Source of the DNA: Hyparrhenia diplandra
Taxonomy: Eukaryota; Streptophyta; Magnoliopsida; Poales; Poaceae
NCBI GenBank assembly: GCA_015847255.1
Contig: JADLZK010005494.1
Location: 1-64,000 of the forward strand
Length of the DNA: 64,000 bases
Direction: 5' to 3'
Shown here in pieces: positions 12,933-24,514 of this stretch. A program made the position numbers and the translations under genes. Below the pieces are notes generated by a model. That model ran no database searches and was not told where the DNA came from. It worked only from the letters and a program-made list of their open reading frames with translations. Position 1 is the first letter of the stretch; each line of letters opens with the position of its first letter.

Positions 12933-15900
12933 CTAATATTCTTCAACAGAAACTGACTGGATACACATATGATGAATATCAGCTGCATGGTACAACATCA
13001 AATAGAAGCTCCGGTAGTATATCTGGCCATTCTTTTAATATTATTAGAACATGGTGGAACCTGCAACTGGAAATTTGTTATGACAAAAACTAACAGTGAA
13101 AAAGTTATGCAATAGACTCCATTGAATCAGTAGCTGCCATCGGTCAAACAATCGAGTAGATTTGAGTATTGAAATTTGAACACAATATTGTTACAGGATT
13201 AAAGTCATGTACAACAAATAGATTGCTTGTAGTATTTTCTCATTTTACACACAGTCCTTCACTTGTTATAATAGATTCTCTGAGTATGGCATGTTAAATG
13301 TTAGATCTGATTACTGCTGAATGCTATTCTAATGTTTGGACAAGTTCTTGCGAGAGTTGGACTGCTCATCTGCTGATATTGGGTAAAGGTGTAGTGGTAC
13401 TTTACCTAGCTACTTTGGCGTCATCTGTATTAGAAGAAACTATGCCACCTAGCTACCTTAGCGTCATCTGTATTAGAAGAAACTATAGCTGGGCATACCA
13501 TTAACAAGCATGCTATGTTCAGTAGCTGAGATACTTACTCCCAAATCTTGTTCCCTGACCATTGTAGCCCTTTCCTCCATAGGTGGCATGCTTATCCCCT
13601 GTTTCAATATTAAGCTACCTCTGATCTCATTGCAACCCTTTCTTTACATTAAGAAAGTAGCGAAGTTAGGCTTGGTGTTTCAATCTTGTAAAATGCCGTT
13701 TCAGTTTTGAGGCCAACTAATGAAGAAAGGAAAGCCACATACGGCAGAAAGAGCAAAGGTGAAACAAATCTATGCATGAATATTAGGCACGCAGCCGTCG
13801 CAGACGTAAACGCCGTGCAGAAGAATCATCTTGTTCTTGTGCCGCGAGCTGAAGACTCTAGGGAGAGAGGGAGGGAGGGAGCAGCAGGTGAGCAGAAGTG
13901 GAGAGTCGAGACCACCGGAGATGACCCATGGCACTTAGTCAAGTATAAATTCAAATATAATGACTCTGCTCGCTTCTCCTTCACCTGTGTCATTGATTTG
14001 TACTTCCTAATAAAAAAATAAGGTGGTCCGCTGGATGTGGCTGTGGTCTAAAAGAATGCAATGGATCAGAGGGGGGTTGTTGTACTAATAATCCAGTAAG
14101 ATATGGTTCACTTATTCGTTGGGGAGAGAGAGGTGTTTGAGCTTACTATACTACTAGTAGTAGTAATAGAACATACATTTGTGTATGATCAGCGTATTGT
14201 CAATTGTGAGTGCCGTTTTAGAAATATAAATTACTGTAGGACAACAAACTAATGAACATTTTTCAAAGTTGTTTGGAACCCCTAATTAAATTGAAATAGG
14301 CCCCTTGTGGTACATGGCACCTGGATTTGAAACTAAGGAAATACACTTGGATTTGAGTTTCTGTATTTTTGGCTAATTTCTAGGTAAATGCAGGCGCTGC
14401 AACGGGTAAAACTTAATACCATGATACATGACCACAACATCCAACCAAAACCATCAATTTCTCCAACCATTTCCAAATGCAATCAGAAGTAATATAATAT
14501 GTAATAACTACCAGACTTCAGGTAGGACACCTTTACATCCATGGATGAATTGTTGTTCAAAGAAAAACAAAAATATTCAGCTTGTGAAATGTGCAATCAC
14601 CAAAATCACGAGTTGTAGCAAAGGACTACAAAGACATGAGTGGGCTTCCATTGGTAGTGAGTCAAAAATTCTGCTAACTCCATCTGCCCACGAGAGAAAT
14701 GGCTACAAAGAGAAGAAAGTGATGTTATTACAAAATATATAACATCATGCTTAGGGAGCCGTCACAAAGTACAAGTTACCCCTTAGTACACATTCAGCCA
14801 TGAGCGAAGAGAGGAAGCATGCAGAAAAATGCAACAATTGAGCTAAACTGTCAATTTTACAGAACCAAGAGAGGAGAAAGATCATTTATATAATCTAACT
14901 TATTATCGGGCAAGGACAACAAATGGATCCAATCCAGGTATATGAATGTGCCTAGGACTTGTTTTGAAGCCTAAACCACCTAAATAATAAGACACTATAT
15001 CCCTATTAGAGAGGTGCATGTAGCTACTATAAGTTTAGATGGATGATCTGAATTTAACACAACAAGTAGCTCTACTCTTTCTGTCATTGGATGATAATGA
15101 ATTCTCTCTGTAGCATGAAAGCAACATTTCACATTCAATCGAACTATGAGCTACAATGGCATTTCACCCCTAACCACAACTCATCCGCTGATTCTTCAAC
15201 ATTGACCTAATTGAAGATCTAAACAATGACACAGCCAAGCTGCTGATGACTGAAACCACTTTGCTGCCATTCTACATACCTGTGCATGGCGGTGATGGAG
15301 CTTGTCCGCTACAGAACTGATGAAAACCGAATACATTTTCTGCTAATGTCACATGCAAATAGAGTCTCAAACTGACAAGCTACCACTCGTGATTTAAGAA
15401 ATTGATTGATTTAATAGGTGGTGACAATCCCTATACTAACAGCCAGTCAAAAATAGCATGAACACCTTCTCGGACCTTTCTTATCAACAACTTTAGCCAC
15501 TGTATCATGCACAAAGTTGCAGTGTGAAAAATATTAAACACATCAATTGTTACTAATCTCAAGTATCGACTTTATTATTGAAAGCATAATTAACGCAGTA
15601 CCAACCTGAGTCAGGCTACATGGTACTCCACCGTCCACCAAATGCACAGTTATAGTGTCAATCCCTCGTAAATACAAGTGAACATGTGGATCATCCTTCC
15701 CTGATAAAGCAGCAGGCACCAGTAGATTTATAAGGTAGTAACCAATCCAATAACCAATCCAATACTTCAAGTTCGTACTGCAGGCCCATGATGCCAAAAC
15801 ACGGATGATGCACTCTCCCGTAAAAGATTATCAAATCACCAGTTCACTACATTCAGTAATTAATAGAGGATACTCAAAGGCAGTAAAAGTTGGGTAGGGA

Positions 15901-16640
15901 TTGCTCAGCGTTACAAGTTACATAGCTCTGAACCTGAACAAAATGTAATGGCAGTTGAAAAAGCAGTAAAGTTGAATAGGTTTAACTGCTGCTGCTGGCT
16001 GCAAAACGCATGCTGTTGGTGATGAATGTACAGAGAACAGAAATTGAAATTGATCAAGACTCAGGAGCCCCCAAAAACGTTCCAACAGTCTTTTGCATAA
16101 AAATAAATAAAATGTTGCAACATCGGTTTCAGTTATAGAGTTAACAATCTGATGAGATGGTTTCAGGAAAAATATCAATTGTATTCAGTTATTATCAGAC
16201 TACTTTGAATGGGCAAAACCAATTAGGGAACTAAATTATAAAAACAAAGCATAAGCACTCAAGTGGTACCATTTGACTTTTCAGGCTAATATAAGCAAAA
16301 CCACTAACATTTATGCATCTTAATTTAAATTGCTAGAAGCAACGCAGGTTAGGCTACAACCAATTAGAAAGCATCTAAAAATCAATGAAAGCAGTGCATG
16401 TTAGGGCAATGTACATGTGGGATCAAACTTTTCAAGCATTTTCAAATCGCAAGCATATAAAGTGTCCCTTTCTGAAATAAGAATTATAATTGAACTCTTG
16501 ATACAGAGAGAAAACAGAGACTACCGGTGGTAACAAATAATTAGCAGCACTATGAAATCAGGAGGTCCTCCAGTGGTATAAACCTGGACACTTGCAAATA
16601 TAAATATAAATTTGACAGCAAAACATGAACCAAAAGTTGC
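12933..16640. other. No confident gene; possible unassigned minus-strand exons
   Basis: Nothing here matches a family I recognise. Two minus-strand stretches look exon-like by composition and smooth reading. One is about 15430-15520 (contains VHDTVAKVVDKKG) and the other about 15590-15740 (contains LSGKDDPHVHLYLRGIDT). I cannot assign either. The rest is AT-rich and may include 5' or 3' untranslated parts of neighbouring loci. Confidence 0.35.
13404..13489. repeat. 43-bp tandem duplication
   Basis: Two adjacent copies of a 43-base unit start at 13404 and 13447, both beginning ACCTAGCTAC and containing CGTCATCTGTATTAGAAG. They differ at only a few positions (TTTGG versus CTTAG near the start). 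A recent local duplication upstream of the ABCC pseudogene. Confidence 0.85.
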
Positions 16641-16644
16641 ACTG

Positions 16645-17100
16645 CACTTACGGTGGTTCATGCAGACAAGCAACCGCGTGGCGATCGGCGTCGCCATCTC
16701 GTCCATCTCCACCTACGCCGGCTGCCAGTTCGACATCACGCTGCTCATCTGGAAGGACTCCGCGCCGGGGCCACTCGCCAGTTCGAGGAGCAGGAGCAGC
16801 TCGCTCGTCGGCTACTGGCCCTCCGCGCCTCTTCAGCCAAACGCACCTCGGCTCCGGCACCGACATGGTGCAGTTCGGTGGCGAGAGTCGTCAACGCGCG
16901 CCCCGCCGCCGGCGCGCCGCACACGTTCACGCAGATGGGGTCCGGCAGGCGGTTCCCGCCCGAAGGGTACGCGCGCCGGGTATTTTCTCGGAACGTCTAG
17001 GTCGTTGACTGGGATAACAGCCCCGTCCCGGCGGCGGGCGCTCCGGCTGCTCGCTGACCGACCTGGGTGCTACGACTCGCCGGCGGCAGCTGCGAATTAG
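16645..17100 (+). pseudogene. Neprosin / DUF239 domain protein, C-terminal fragment
   Basis: Plus-strand blocks match the C-terminal half of plant neprosin-type (DUF239, DUF4409-associated) secreted proteins. These are FMQTSNRVAIG and QFDITLLIWKD at about 16660-16760, then GYWPSA, the TDMVQFGG region, TFTQMGSGR at about 16920-16950, PEGYARAGYF-like near 16960-16985, and LLADRPGCYD before a stop at 17098-17100. Family members are glutamic-type peptidases related to pitcher-plant neprosin, or uncharacterised cell-wall proteins. Reading it needs about six frame changes, some compensating, in 450 bases. The upstream exons with the propeptide domain are not seen. Base composition is strongly GC-rich, as expected for grass coding DNA. 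It may be a broken gene or an error-ridden terminal exon. Confidence 0.65.
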
Positions 17101-17570
17101 CGAAGGGGACGACAGAGGAGGAGCCGACCTCGACCGCGATCGCGATGGGAGCGGGTGAAGGCAACGGCAGAGGTCTGCTTGTGCGCGAGGGCGGCGACCT
17201 ACAGCCGATGCGAGGAAAGGGGAGTACCAGATCGGCAGTGGAAGAGAAGGGAAGGGGTGGTTATACCTGGTGAGTGCTCGTTTCCGGCGTAAGGTCCGAC
17301 GAAGACCTGGTCCTGTCGGCAGCGGCGACAGCGGTGACAGCGGACGACCGGACACGGTTTTGCGGAGGACCCGTACGCCGTCCGTCGGAGGAGGCCGGTA
17401 GCGGCTTTTGGAGACGTCTCCGCGCGTGGGTGTGCGCGCCGGGAGCGCGACGGGCGGGGGTGTCGTCCTCCTCTCGATGTGCTGCTGTCTCCGTAGCCTG
17501 AGTTCGGAGGAAGGAACGGCTGAAGTCGTGGGCGCGGCGGTTGTTTAGAATCCAGCGCTATTCACGGAGC
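17101..17570. other. GC-rich stretch downstream of the neprosin fragment
   Basis: High CpG content with overlapping open frames on both strands, none matching a known family. Such frames are expected by composition alone. It could be a CpG-rich promoter or first exon of a minus-strand gene reaching into 14-17 kb, but no start, domain or splice structure can be supported. Confidence 0.3.
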
Positions 17571-17786
17571 GGGCGTAACGACAGGAGCGGGTTAATTGAG
17601 GCCGGGGCAGACTCATTGCGAGATAGCCGACGATCGCTGGCTTTTTAAGTAGGGAGTAGATAAAGATTACTAAGATGATAGCGCCTGCCAATCGTACTCC
17701 TTCCGCTCATTATATTTCTAGCAAAAATAGTAATTAAAGTATCTCAAGTTTAACTAACTATATATAAAAATTATGAATAGTTATGT

Positions 17787-18089
17787 GGTGTGTTTAGAGG
17801 CCAAATTTCTCCCTAAAATTTCTGCAGATTCTCACTCATCATCTTCCATCACATCGAAAACATTAAATGCACTAAAAAGACGCATGAGTATGAAATGTAA
17901 ACGTAAGAAAAACTAATTACACAGCTTGGGAGATGTACATATGCGAGACGATTCTTTTGAGCCGTAGTTACCTCATGGTAGGATAATATTACCACAAACA
18001 AACGAAACGTGCTACAATCTTTTTCGCGCGCTACATAGGCTAAAAATTCTGCACTTTTGGGCCAAAATTTTAGCCTCTAAACACACCCA
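17787..18089. mobile_element. MITE-like element with terminal inverted repeats
   Basis: The left end reads GGTGTGTTTAGAGGCCAAAT (17787) and the right end is its imperfect inverse, ...TTTTAGCCTCTAAACACACC, ending near 18088. About 300 bp lie between, non-coding. Short inverted AT-rich sequence (AAATTATGAAT / ATTCATAAT) also flanks it. No unambiguous target duplication was found, so the superfamily is open. Confidence 0.6.
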
Positions 18090-18243
18090 TGGTATTAAAT
18101 AAGTATCACAAATTCATAATATTTATTTATTTACTGGTGTCAGAAACTCTAATATACTATATATATCAATTTTTGAACACTTCAACCGTAGAATTGCATT
18201 CTTTTTAGACAGAGTTAATCGTACACTATATCACAGTCCCGGA

Positions 18244-18612
18244 CGGATTCTAGCGATCAGCGCTGGCGCATGATCTGAGGCGTGGGCGGTGCGATCGGGC
18301 GAGGTGGGTGGCGCCGAGCGCCGGTGCGCGGCGGCGCACGTTACCTTTAATTATTTTCTCATTGATTCTAACCCATTACACACGCCTACGTGATGTATTT
18401 CAGTGGAGACTTTAACGCTAAGAAATATCTAGAATATTTTCTATAGATCGGAATACCTCCTTGACAAAGCAATCTATTTCTTTCCTAAATTTATTCCCTA
18501 ATATTTATTTTGATGGAAATTGGATGACGGCGGCGGCGGCGCCGTCGGCCAGGCTGTTGGCGCCCAGGCACGACCCTTCCTTGCTGGGTTGCCGGCCTCT
18601 GAGGCCCATTCT
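18244..18612 (-). mobile_element. Diverged LTR fragment, same family as the 24.0-27.2 kb element
   Basis: Shares the ordered landmarks of the LTRs at 24.0 and 26.7 kb: TTTAATTATTTTC, CCCATTACACACGCC, TATCTAG, TTGACAAAGCAA, CTATTTCTTTCCTAAAT, AATATTTATTTT, then GGATGACGGCGGCGG and a GGCC-rich end. About 370 bp are recognisable. No partner LTR or internal region is attached, so it is a solo or truncated copy. Confidence 0.6.
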
Positions 18613-18698
18613 TTGTATTTTCAGGTACACTATGTCAATCTTAAGATATATTAGGAAGCAACTAACTTTTAGATAATGTCGGCACAACAGGCCCTCTT

Positions 18699-18741
18699 AA
18701 TTATACCCTAAATCATTCTCAAAAAAAAATTATACCTAAAT
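18699..18741 (+). mobile_element. Extremely short SINE tail with target duplication
   Basis: AATTATACCCTAAAT (18699-18713) and AATTATACCTAAAT (from 18728) flank only CATTCTC plus an A run. The same tail (CATTCTC then A's) ends the complete SINE at 19458. This looks like an almost completely 5'-truncated insertion of that SINE family. Confidence 0.5.
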
Positions 18742-18794
18742 TGATTTTCATGTACTCCTCTAAAACAGTTTATATTTATTATTTATAATGAACG

Positions 18795-19060
18795 ATCACG
18801 ATCGATTGGTTAGGTCCCTTACGGTGGAATCTAACCACCCGGTTCAAGTCCTCGATTTGCGGCGTTGGTCTCAGATTTTTTCCGAATTTATTTCGTGATT
18901 TATCGGCATTGCGTTTAAGGTGTTTAAGCGGCGTTTTGATTAAAAAGAAAAGTTCTGCGGGTGACTTTAGGAATCGCTAGATTCAGCGGGCTCGGCCGCC
19001 GGGAGGTAACTCATAGTACTTGTATTCTTGTAATCAATTCGGATTTTCGTTCATTTTTTA
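18795..19060 (+). mobile_element. Probable tRNA-derived SINE, diverged
   Basis: Contains a perfect RNA polymerase III B box, GGTTCAAGTCC, at 18841-18851, preceded by a tRNA-like GATTGGTTAGGTCCC segment at an A-box distance. The sequence that follows (GGCGTTGGTCTC...) is unlike a tRNA 3' half, so this is a SINE body and not a tRNA gene. The 3' end and target duplication are not clear. Confidence 0.45.
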
Positions 19061-19142
19061 GCTTGGGTATAATCGGACTAAAATAAATAGAACCATTAGG
19101 GCATTCTAACAACTAGCGTTTTAACAGAATCAATGACACTAG

Positions 19143-19458
19143 CTTAATTGGCTTGTAGTCCAAACGGTAGGACGATCCAAATGGGGCCAATTCACCGGGT
19201 TCAAATCCCGGTCTTTCCGTGACCTTTCTTTGGGATTTTCCTAGGATTTTTCGCCGCTATGCATTAGAGTGGTGTTTATGTTCCGTGACGACGAGGCTTC
19301 TGATTGTTTCCGAGAATCAATCCAATCATTTGCCGAACCGGCCGGAGGTGCTTTCAAAGGGTTTAGATCCGAGGTGCTCATAGGGGGTATTGGAGGGTGA
19401 AATGGCGTGCGTGTTGTGAGTGTTCTGAGTTGTCTCGTCATTCTCAAAAAAAAAAAAA
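19143..19458 (+). mobile_element. tRNA-derived SINE with 13-bp target site duplication
   Basis: Complete SINE. A box TAGTCCAAACGG is at 19156-19167, B box GGTTCAAATCC at 19198-19208, followed by a tRNA-unrelated body and a tail CATTCTC plus 13 A (19446-19458). The target duplication TCAATGACACTAG is perfect at 19130-19142 and 19459-19471. At 316 bp it fits plant SINEs. It would be transcribed by Pol III from the internal boxes and moved by a LINE reverse transcriptase in trans. The clean duplication implies a fairly recent insertion. Confidence 0.88.
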
Positions 19459-19734
19459 TCAATGACACTAGATGGCCCGATAAGAAATAGCTAATCTATT
19501 TCATATATCCTAAGAACATGAGAGATGAGAATATAGATCTATAGGAATGTATAAAATAGTCTTTTGTTTTTATCTCTCACTTCCACATTAGTATTTACGT
19601 AATTAATGTTATTACCGACGCCTAGCGTAGGTAACCTTCCGAGATGTTTCACAAGTAGTGGGCAACTTTTTAATTTCTTCCTTCCCAAGATTCCACGGTG
19701 CGGCTGACATCACGTACCCAACTTTCATGGACAC

Positions 19735-20095
19735 AATTATTATATATATGCTGTGGTGTTGTAAAGTGTCACATCGGGTATTCCGGCACAGTTTTAAAGT
19801 ACTAAAAGTGGGTCAATTACAAAATATATTACAAAATATAAATTATAGATTCCGGCTTTAAACGATGAGACAAATTTATTAAACCTAATTAATCCATCAT
19901 TAGAGCATATGTTACTTTGTAGTAGTTTAGTGTCTAAACATGGACTAATTAGGCTCATTAGATTCATCTCACGATTTACAAGAAATTGTGTAATTAGTTT
20001 TTATTTCACCTAGATTTAATATCTATGCATGGGCCCATATATTTGATGTGATAGTTTGGAAGTTTGCATTTGGGATCTAAACATAGCAATAGGCT
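19735..20095. mobile_element. Palindromic MITE-like repeat
   Basis: An internal imperfect palindrome is visible: GAGACAAATTTATTAAACC...AATTAATCC (19867 onward) against GGACTAATTAGGCTCATTAG...CATCTC (19939-19972). The following segment (GTGTAATTAGTTTTTATTTC, ATTTAATATCTATGCATGGG) is typical of a common grass MITE. Outer ends are approximate. Confidence 0.5.
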
Positions 20096-20763
20096 ACAAT
20101 TCAATCGATCTTTGTGTTTGAGTGACCAGGCTAAGGAAAAGGTGGATGATGGGTAATTGCGTGATGGTGCGCCTGTCAATAGAAAGACTAGTCTTGCAAT
20201 ATGGACAAAGTTATTGTCCAGCGACAAAGATCAGTTTTTCAATGTATTTTGCGAAAGTGACAGACTTTAGTTTTTTTAAAAAAAACAACACTACTCACTT
20301 ACAACCTTGCTAGCCAAGGCACGGATGAAGGCATGTGAAGGTTAAGTGCAAAGCAGAATCAAAACTACAGTTTACTTTGATTTTTTATTATTTTATTTTT
20401 TTACATATATGTAAAAATAAAATAAGTGAACTATTTTTCTATTAGAAAACCAAGTGGATTATGATGGGAGTAAGGAGAGCAGACAAAGATCAAGGGATTA
20501 GGTGCACTAACACTTCACGCTGCCCGTTTGTTTTGTTTTGATCCCTGACTCAGGCACTCAATAGTGCTGGTCGTGGACAGTGGTTGTGCGGATTCAGGGA
20601 CTGGTTCGCTGCGGCACATTGCCAACTCTCACGCCCTAAATATGAGTCTAGCCAGCGCGTGGCAACAGTTCTATAAAATTTATTTTGGTCATTTGTTCGT
20701 TTGAAACAATTGGTAAACATTGTTTCTATTATCTCTCTTGCTTCATGAGATTATATAAGAGAT

Positions 20764-23522
20764 CACTACCTGAGATCTACGACTTTGCACTTTTCGGCAA
20801 ACCGCAAGACTTGGCAAAAAAAAAGTAGCAAAGGCGCTTTACCAGTGTCAAATATCGAACACTTTCGACAAAAATTTTGTCGGTGCAGTTCTCGGCAGAC
20901 ACTTTCGGCAAAGAAAAGTTGTTGTGACGGCAAGAGATGTTGTTGTGACGGCTGGGACGGTAACGGCCCAGCCCAAGTGTCGGCCTCCCGACACTTCTCG
21001 ACAAACCAGCCTTCTTTGCCGAAATGTCGGGGCCATGACAGTTGGCAAACCGACTTCCCATGTGCCCATTTTTTGCAACTTTGCCGAGTGTCTCGTCATG
21101 ATAATCGCAAAGTGGCCAAAACAACAAGTTTTTCTCTTTTTTTTGTGTTCCATCAAAAGCTAACATCAAATATATATCACAAAGACCACATATATATCGC
21201 AATATATATAACATATGTCACAAGTCCATCACAAAGTCCATGACAAGTCCTCACAAGTCCATGACAAAAGTTCATTACAAGTCCAACCATAAGTTGTCCA
21301 AAATAAACCGGAAGTGCATAGAAGCAACAATAAGTAAATGATGGTGACGGTCCAGGTTGTTGAGGCCCAATAAACAATACCGGCGACCCTCCAAGATGAC
21401 CAACACCGCTATTCCATGTCGCCGATGGATTCCATAAATTGAAAATTCCGGCAAAAACCTTCCATCATGGTGAGGTTTCTAAAACCTTCCAAAATGTACG
21501 CCACAATGGCCGACAACCACATATGCATATGCATTTGCATTGCATTCACATTCATATAGACATATATAATCACAACCACCACCATTACCATCACCACCAC
21601 CACTACTGCTCCTCCTCCTAAGCATGAACACAGAAATTAAGCATGAACATACAAACTAAAACATTCATACCTACAGAGTAGTTGCAGCTGGCAGCAAATT
21701 TATGCCCGCCTTGGCGCCAACACTTTCCATTAATTTTGAGGATCTCTATCATCCTCCTCGCCGCCGTCTCCCACTTGGTCTCCATAGCCTCCATCCTCAG
21801 CCAATCGGTTTCCACTGTAAACACCAAAGTTGCCACTTGGGCCTACAATATTTCACCCCCAATGTTACAAGAATGCAAAGTCGAGGTATGTAAAAATCAA
21901 TGAGCGAAGAATAAAAACAGAAATAAAGGCGGAGCGCCGACTGATGTTTGGAAATGTCCTGGCCGTGGGGCGGCCGGTTAGTGCTCGTGCTACTTGCTCG
22001 GATCTCCGAGATCGCGAAAAGGAGTGACGGGTTCGATGCGCCTTTCGGCCAAGCCTATACCGCCCATGATTTTGCCACCTCCTCCCACCCTCATGACGAC
22101 TTATGCATCAAAGTCCTAGGTGCTCGTGATGCCATGATTTCATATGTGAAAGTTGTGATAAAATTGACAAGCTTTCGCTAGAAGTTGTAACGTAAGAGAC
22201 TTCAAATGTTAGAGAGTCCTTCTCAACTTGAAATCTTCTATGGAGATTCTCACGGTTGTAAGCATCATGCATAGCAACTTGGGCTTAAAACCTTCTCAAT
22301 TTTTATCACGACCTCTCGTAGGATATCATGACATCTTGACAAGTTTCATGATTTTTTTCGGACGCGTTTTTTTTTATAGAATTTCAAAACAATTCACCAA
22401 CAAGTAAACGTCATGTTTCCTGAACAAGATGTTCGAAATTTCAAGGCTTTCACTTACTTAATATCATTTTTCCATTCATTTTTCTCAATATTCGAATGAC
22501 TTGTAGTTCAAATTTGACTTATAAAAGAAATTTCAATTAAATGAAATAAACTAAAAAATATATATAGTAAAGGTATGAGAAATGTACAAAATTTGGACAT
22601 AGAGTACCAAGTACCGTAGGGAAGACTTCGCGATGGGAAAAAATAAAAAAACAGAATTTGACAATGGCAAAAGTGGCTTTTTTGCTAAGTGCCTTAGGCG
22701 GCTCACACTTCGGCAAAGGAAACAACATCAACGAACATTACCCGCTGCAGCGATTTGCCGAGTATTGATTTATGTCGCGGTCGACACACTCGACAAAGAG
22801 GCCTTTGCTGAATGTCAATTTTGCCATCTTAGGGCACTCGGCAAATCGCCTTTTGCCGAATTAATGCGAATTTGTCGAAAGTGTTGGCACTCGACAAAGG
22901 GCCTCTTTGCTAAGTGTTGTTCTTTTGTCGACGAGTGTGACACTTGGCAATGATGCCTCTTTGCTGAGTGCCCCAAAATTTTACACTCGAAAAGCAGTTT
23001 ACAACAAAAGATCATGTCTCCCATAATGGATATAGATTTTGTAAACAATGTTACTATCGCCGTCAAATAAAGAAATGACAAATAAAAAATATAGATCTTG
23101 AGAAGTTACACAATTTGTAGTTGAAACTTTTTCATTTAAATTAATTTTACTGTGGTGAAAATGTGCTTAAAAAATTGATTTACCTAGTGCCAAAAAAAAA
23201 ATTGGCACACGACAAAATGCATCTTTGCCAGTACGCTAGAAATTTGGCATGAAAAAAATGCATTTTTGTTGAGTGACCAAAAAACACACGGCATAATGCG
23301 AATGCCAAAAAAAAAAAAACACACGGCGAAAGCATCTTTGCTAGCGCCAAGAAAAAAAATAAACGGTAAAAATACATTTTTGCCAAATGTCAAAAATACA
23401 CACGGCAAAAAGCCACCTTTTTGCCACGTTGAAGCACACGCAAGAAGATTTTTACCGAAAGTGCCCGAAATAATAAAACGCAAAGAAGAAGCAATCAGTA
23501 AAGACATGAGGATTCGGTAGTG
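20764..23522. mobile_element. Non-autonomous CACTA (En/Spm-type) transposon
   Basis: Starts CACTACCTGAGATC at 20764 and ends GATTCGGTAGTG at 23522, so its termini are CACTACC in inverted orientation. Subterminal regions on both sides are packed with short repeats in both orientations related to CACTCGGCAAAG and TTTGCCGAGTG (for example 20790-21110 and 22690-22970). More diverged ACACGGCAAAA repeats occur at 23190-23430. No transposase domain is recognisable in the 2.76 kb, so mobility would depend on an element elsewhere. The expected 3-bp target duplication is not evident (GAT versus TTT). The open frames inside are by-products of the repeats. Confidence 0.75.
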
Positions 23523-23560
23523 TTTATTCGGCTTCTAGTCTAGACAGGACAAAAACGTTA

Positions 23561-23910
23561 GGGCAAGTACATTGGTGTTGTCTTTATAACTAGTCTCATA
23601 TAGTGCCGCGTAATTTAAGACAACTTAATAGGCTACATGTACAATGGTTGTCTATCTAGGGTTATCTCATAGCAACTTCGCATTTTCTTAATTTATGGAG
23701 AGAGTAAAAATAGGATTGTGAGGGTATGACTTACAACAACTCATACAATGGTAAAATGGTTGTCTCATAGTCCTAAATTCTAGCTCATGAGGTCGATTGT
23801 TTCGCGAAGCAACTACCTCATATTCTCACCTCTCTCTTTCCACATCATCAAAAATCCGGGCGGCGCATGAGATAACTTATGAGACCGCTTACGTAGCAAT
23901 GTACCTGCCC
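23561..23910. mobile_element. MITE with GGGCARGTACATTG termini
   Basis: Left terminus GGGCAAGTACATTG at 23561 and right terminus CAATGTACCTGCCC ending at 23910 are inverted repeats with one mismatch. The dinucleotide TA flanks both sides (23559-23560 and 23911-23912). The 350-bp interior is non-coding and partly symmetrical (CTCATA and TATGAGAC motifs). It sits 38 bp from the end of the CACTA element. Confidence 0.72.
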
Positions 23911-24022
23911 TAATCAATCTAGCATCGCGACATTGTCATGCTGGATTCCTGGATTGACAAGTATTTACGGCCAAGTAAATGCGGCGGCAAAGAAGTCGGG
24001 ATGGCGACGCGGCGGATGACGA

Positions 24023-24514
24023 TGTCGTAGGCTGATGGGCAATCGGTACGAGGTAGAAGACTACTTCCAAGATGACGGTAAGAGCTTCAGGCGGCGACGA
24101 GGGAAGGTGCCGCCGGCGCTTAGGGCGCTAGGCTTAGGCGGCGCGGCGGCTCAGTTGGGCGGCGGCGCGGTGGCGCCAGCACGCCGTAGGGGTTAGGGTT
24201 GAGAGCTGAAGATAGAAGCCGCTTTGGGGAGCTACCCCTTTAATTATTTTCTTCGCTTAAGATTCAACCGATTACACGCATCTTGTATTTATAGTCCGAG
24301 AGAGACTTGCACGCTTAAAAATATCTAGGAGGTTTCCTTATAGATTGAATACCTCTTGACAAAGCAACCTATTTCTTTCCTAAATATTTATTCCATAATA
24401 TTTATTTTTTAGAAAAGATTGGATGATTTGGATATGCGGCGGCGTACCGCCCTAGGGCGGACTTCCGGCTCGCGCGGACGGTTGCCCCATGGGCCTCACG
24501 TTTGGATCATGACA
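24023..24514 (-). repeat. LTR copy (left) of the 24.0-27.2 kb element
   Basis: Aligns by eye to 26744-27212 through shared landmarks: GAGGTAGAAGAC, GCTTCAGGCGGC, GGGGTTAG, AGAGCTGAAGATAGAAGC, GGGGAGCTACCC, TTACACGC, GTATTTATAGTCCGAG, CTCTTGACAAAGCAACC, GGTTGCCCCATGGGCCTC and a TCATGACA end. It differs by scattered indels and a few longer gaps in the GC-rich half. Confidence 0.65.

Noticed and set aside
17067..17501. Open frames in the GC-rich stretch after the neprosin fragment
   Set aside because: No similarity, and frames are open on both strands because stop codons are rare at this GC content.
18806..18860. A tRNA gene suggested by the B-box sequence
   Set aside because: Only the internal promoter-like boxes match; there is no acceptor stem or cloverleaf, so a SINE is the better reading.
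21409..21603. Met/Val-rich minus-strand frame
   Set aside because: It reflects an ATG/ACC-rich low-complexity tract (CATATGCAT and CCACCACCATT repeats) inside the CACTA element.
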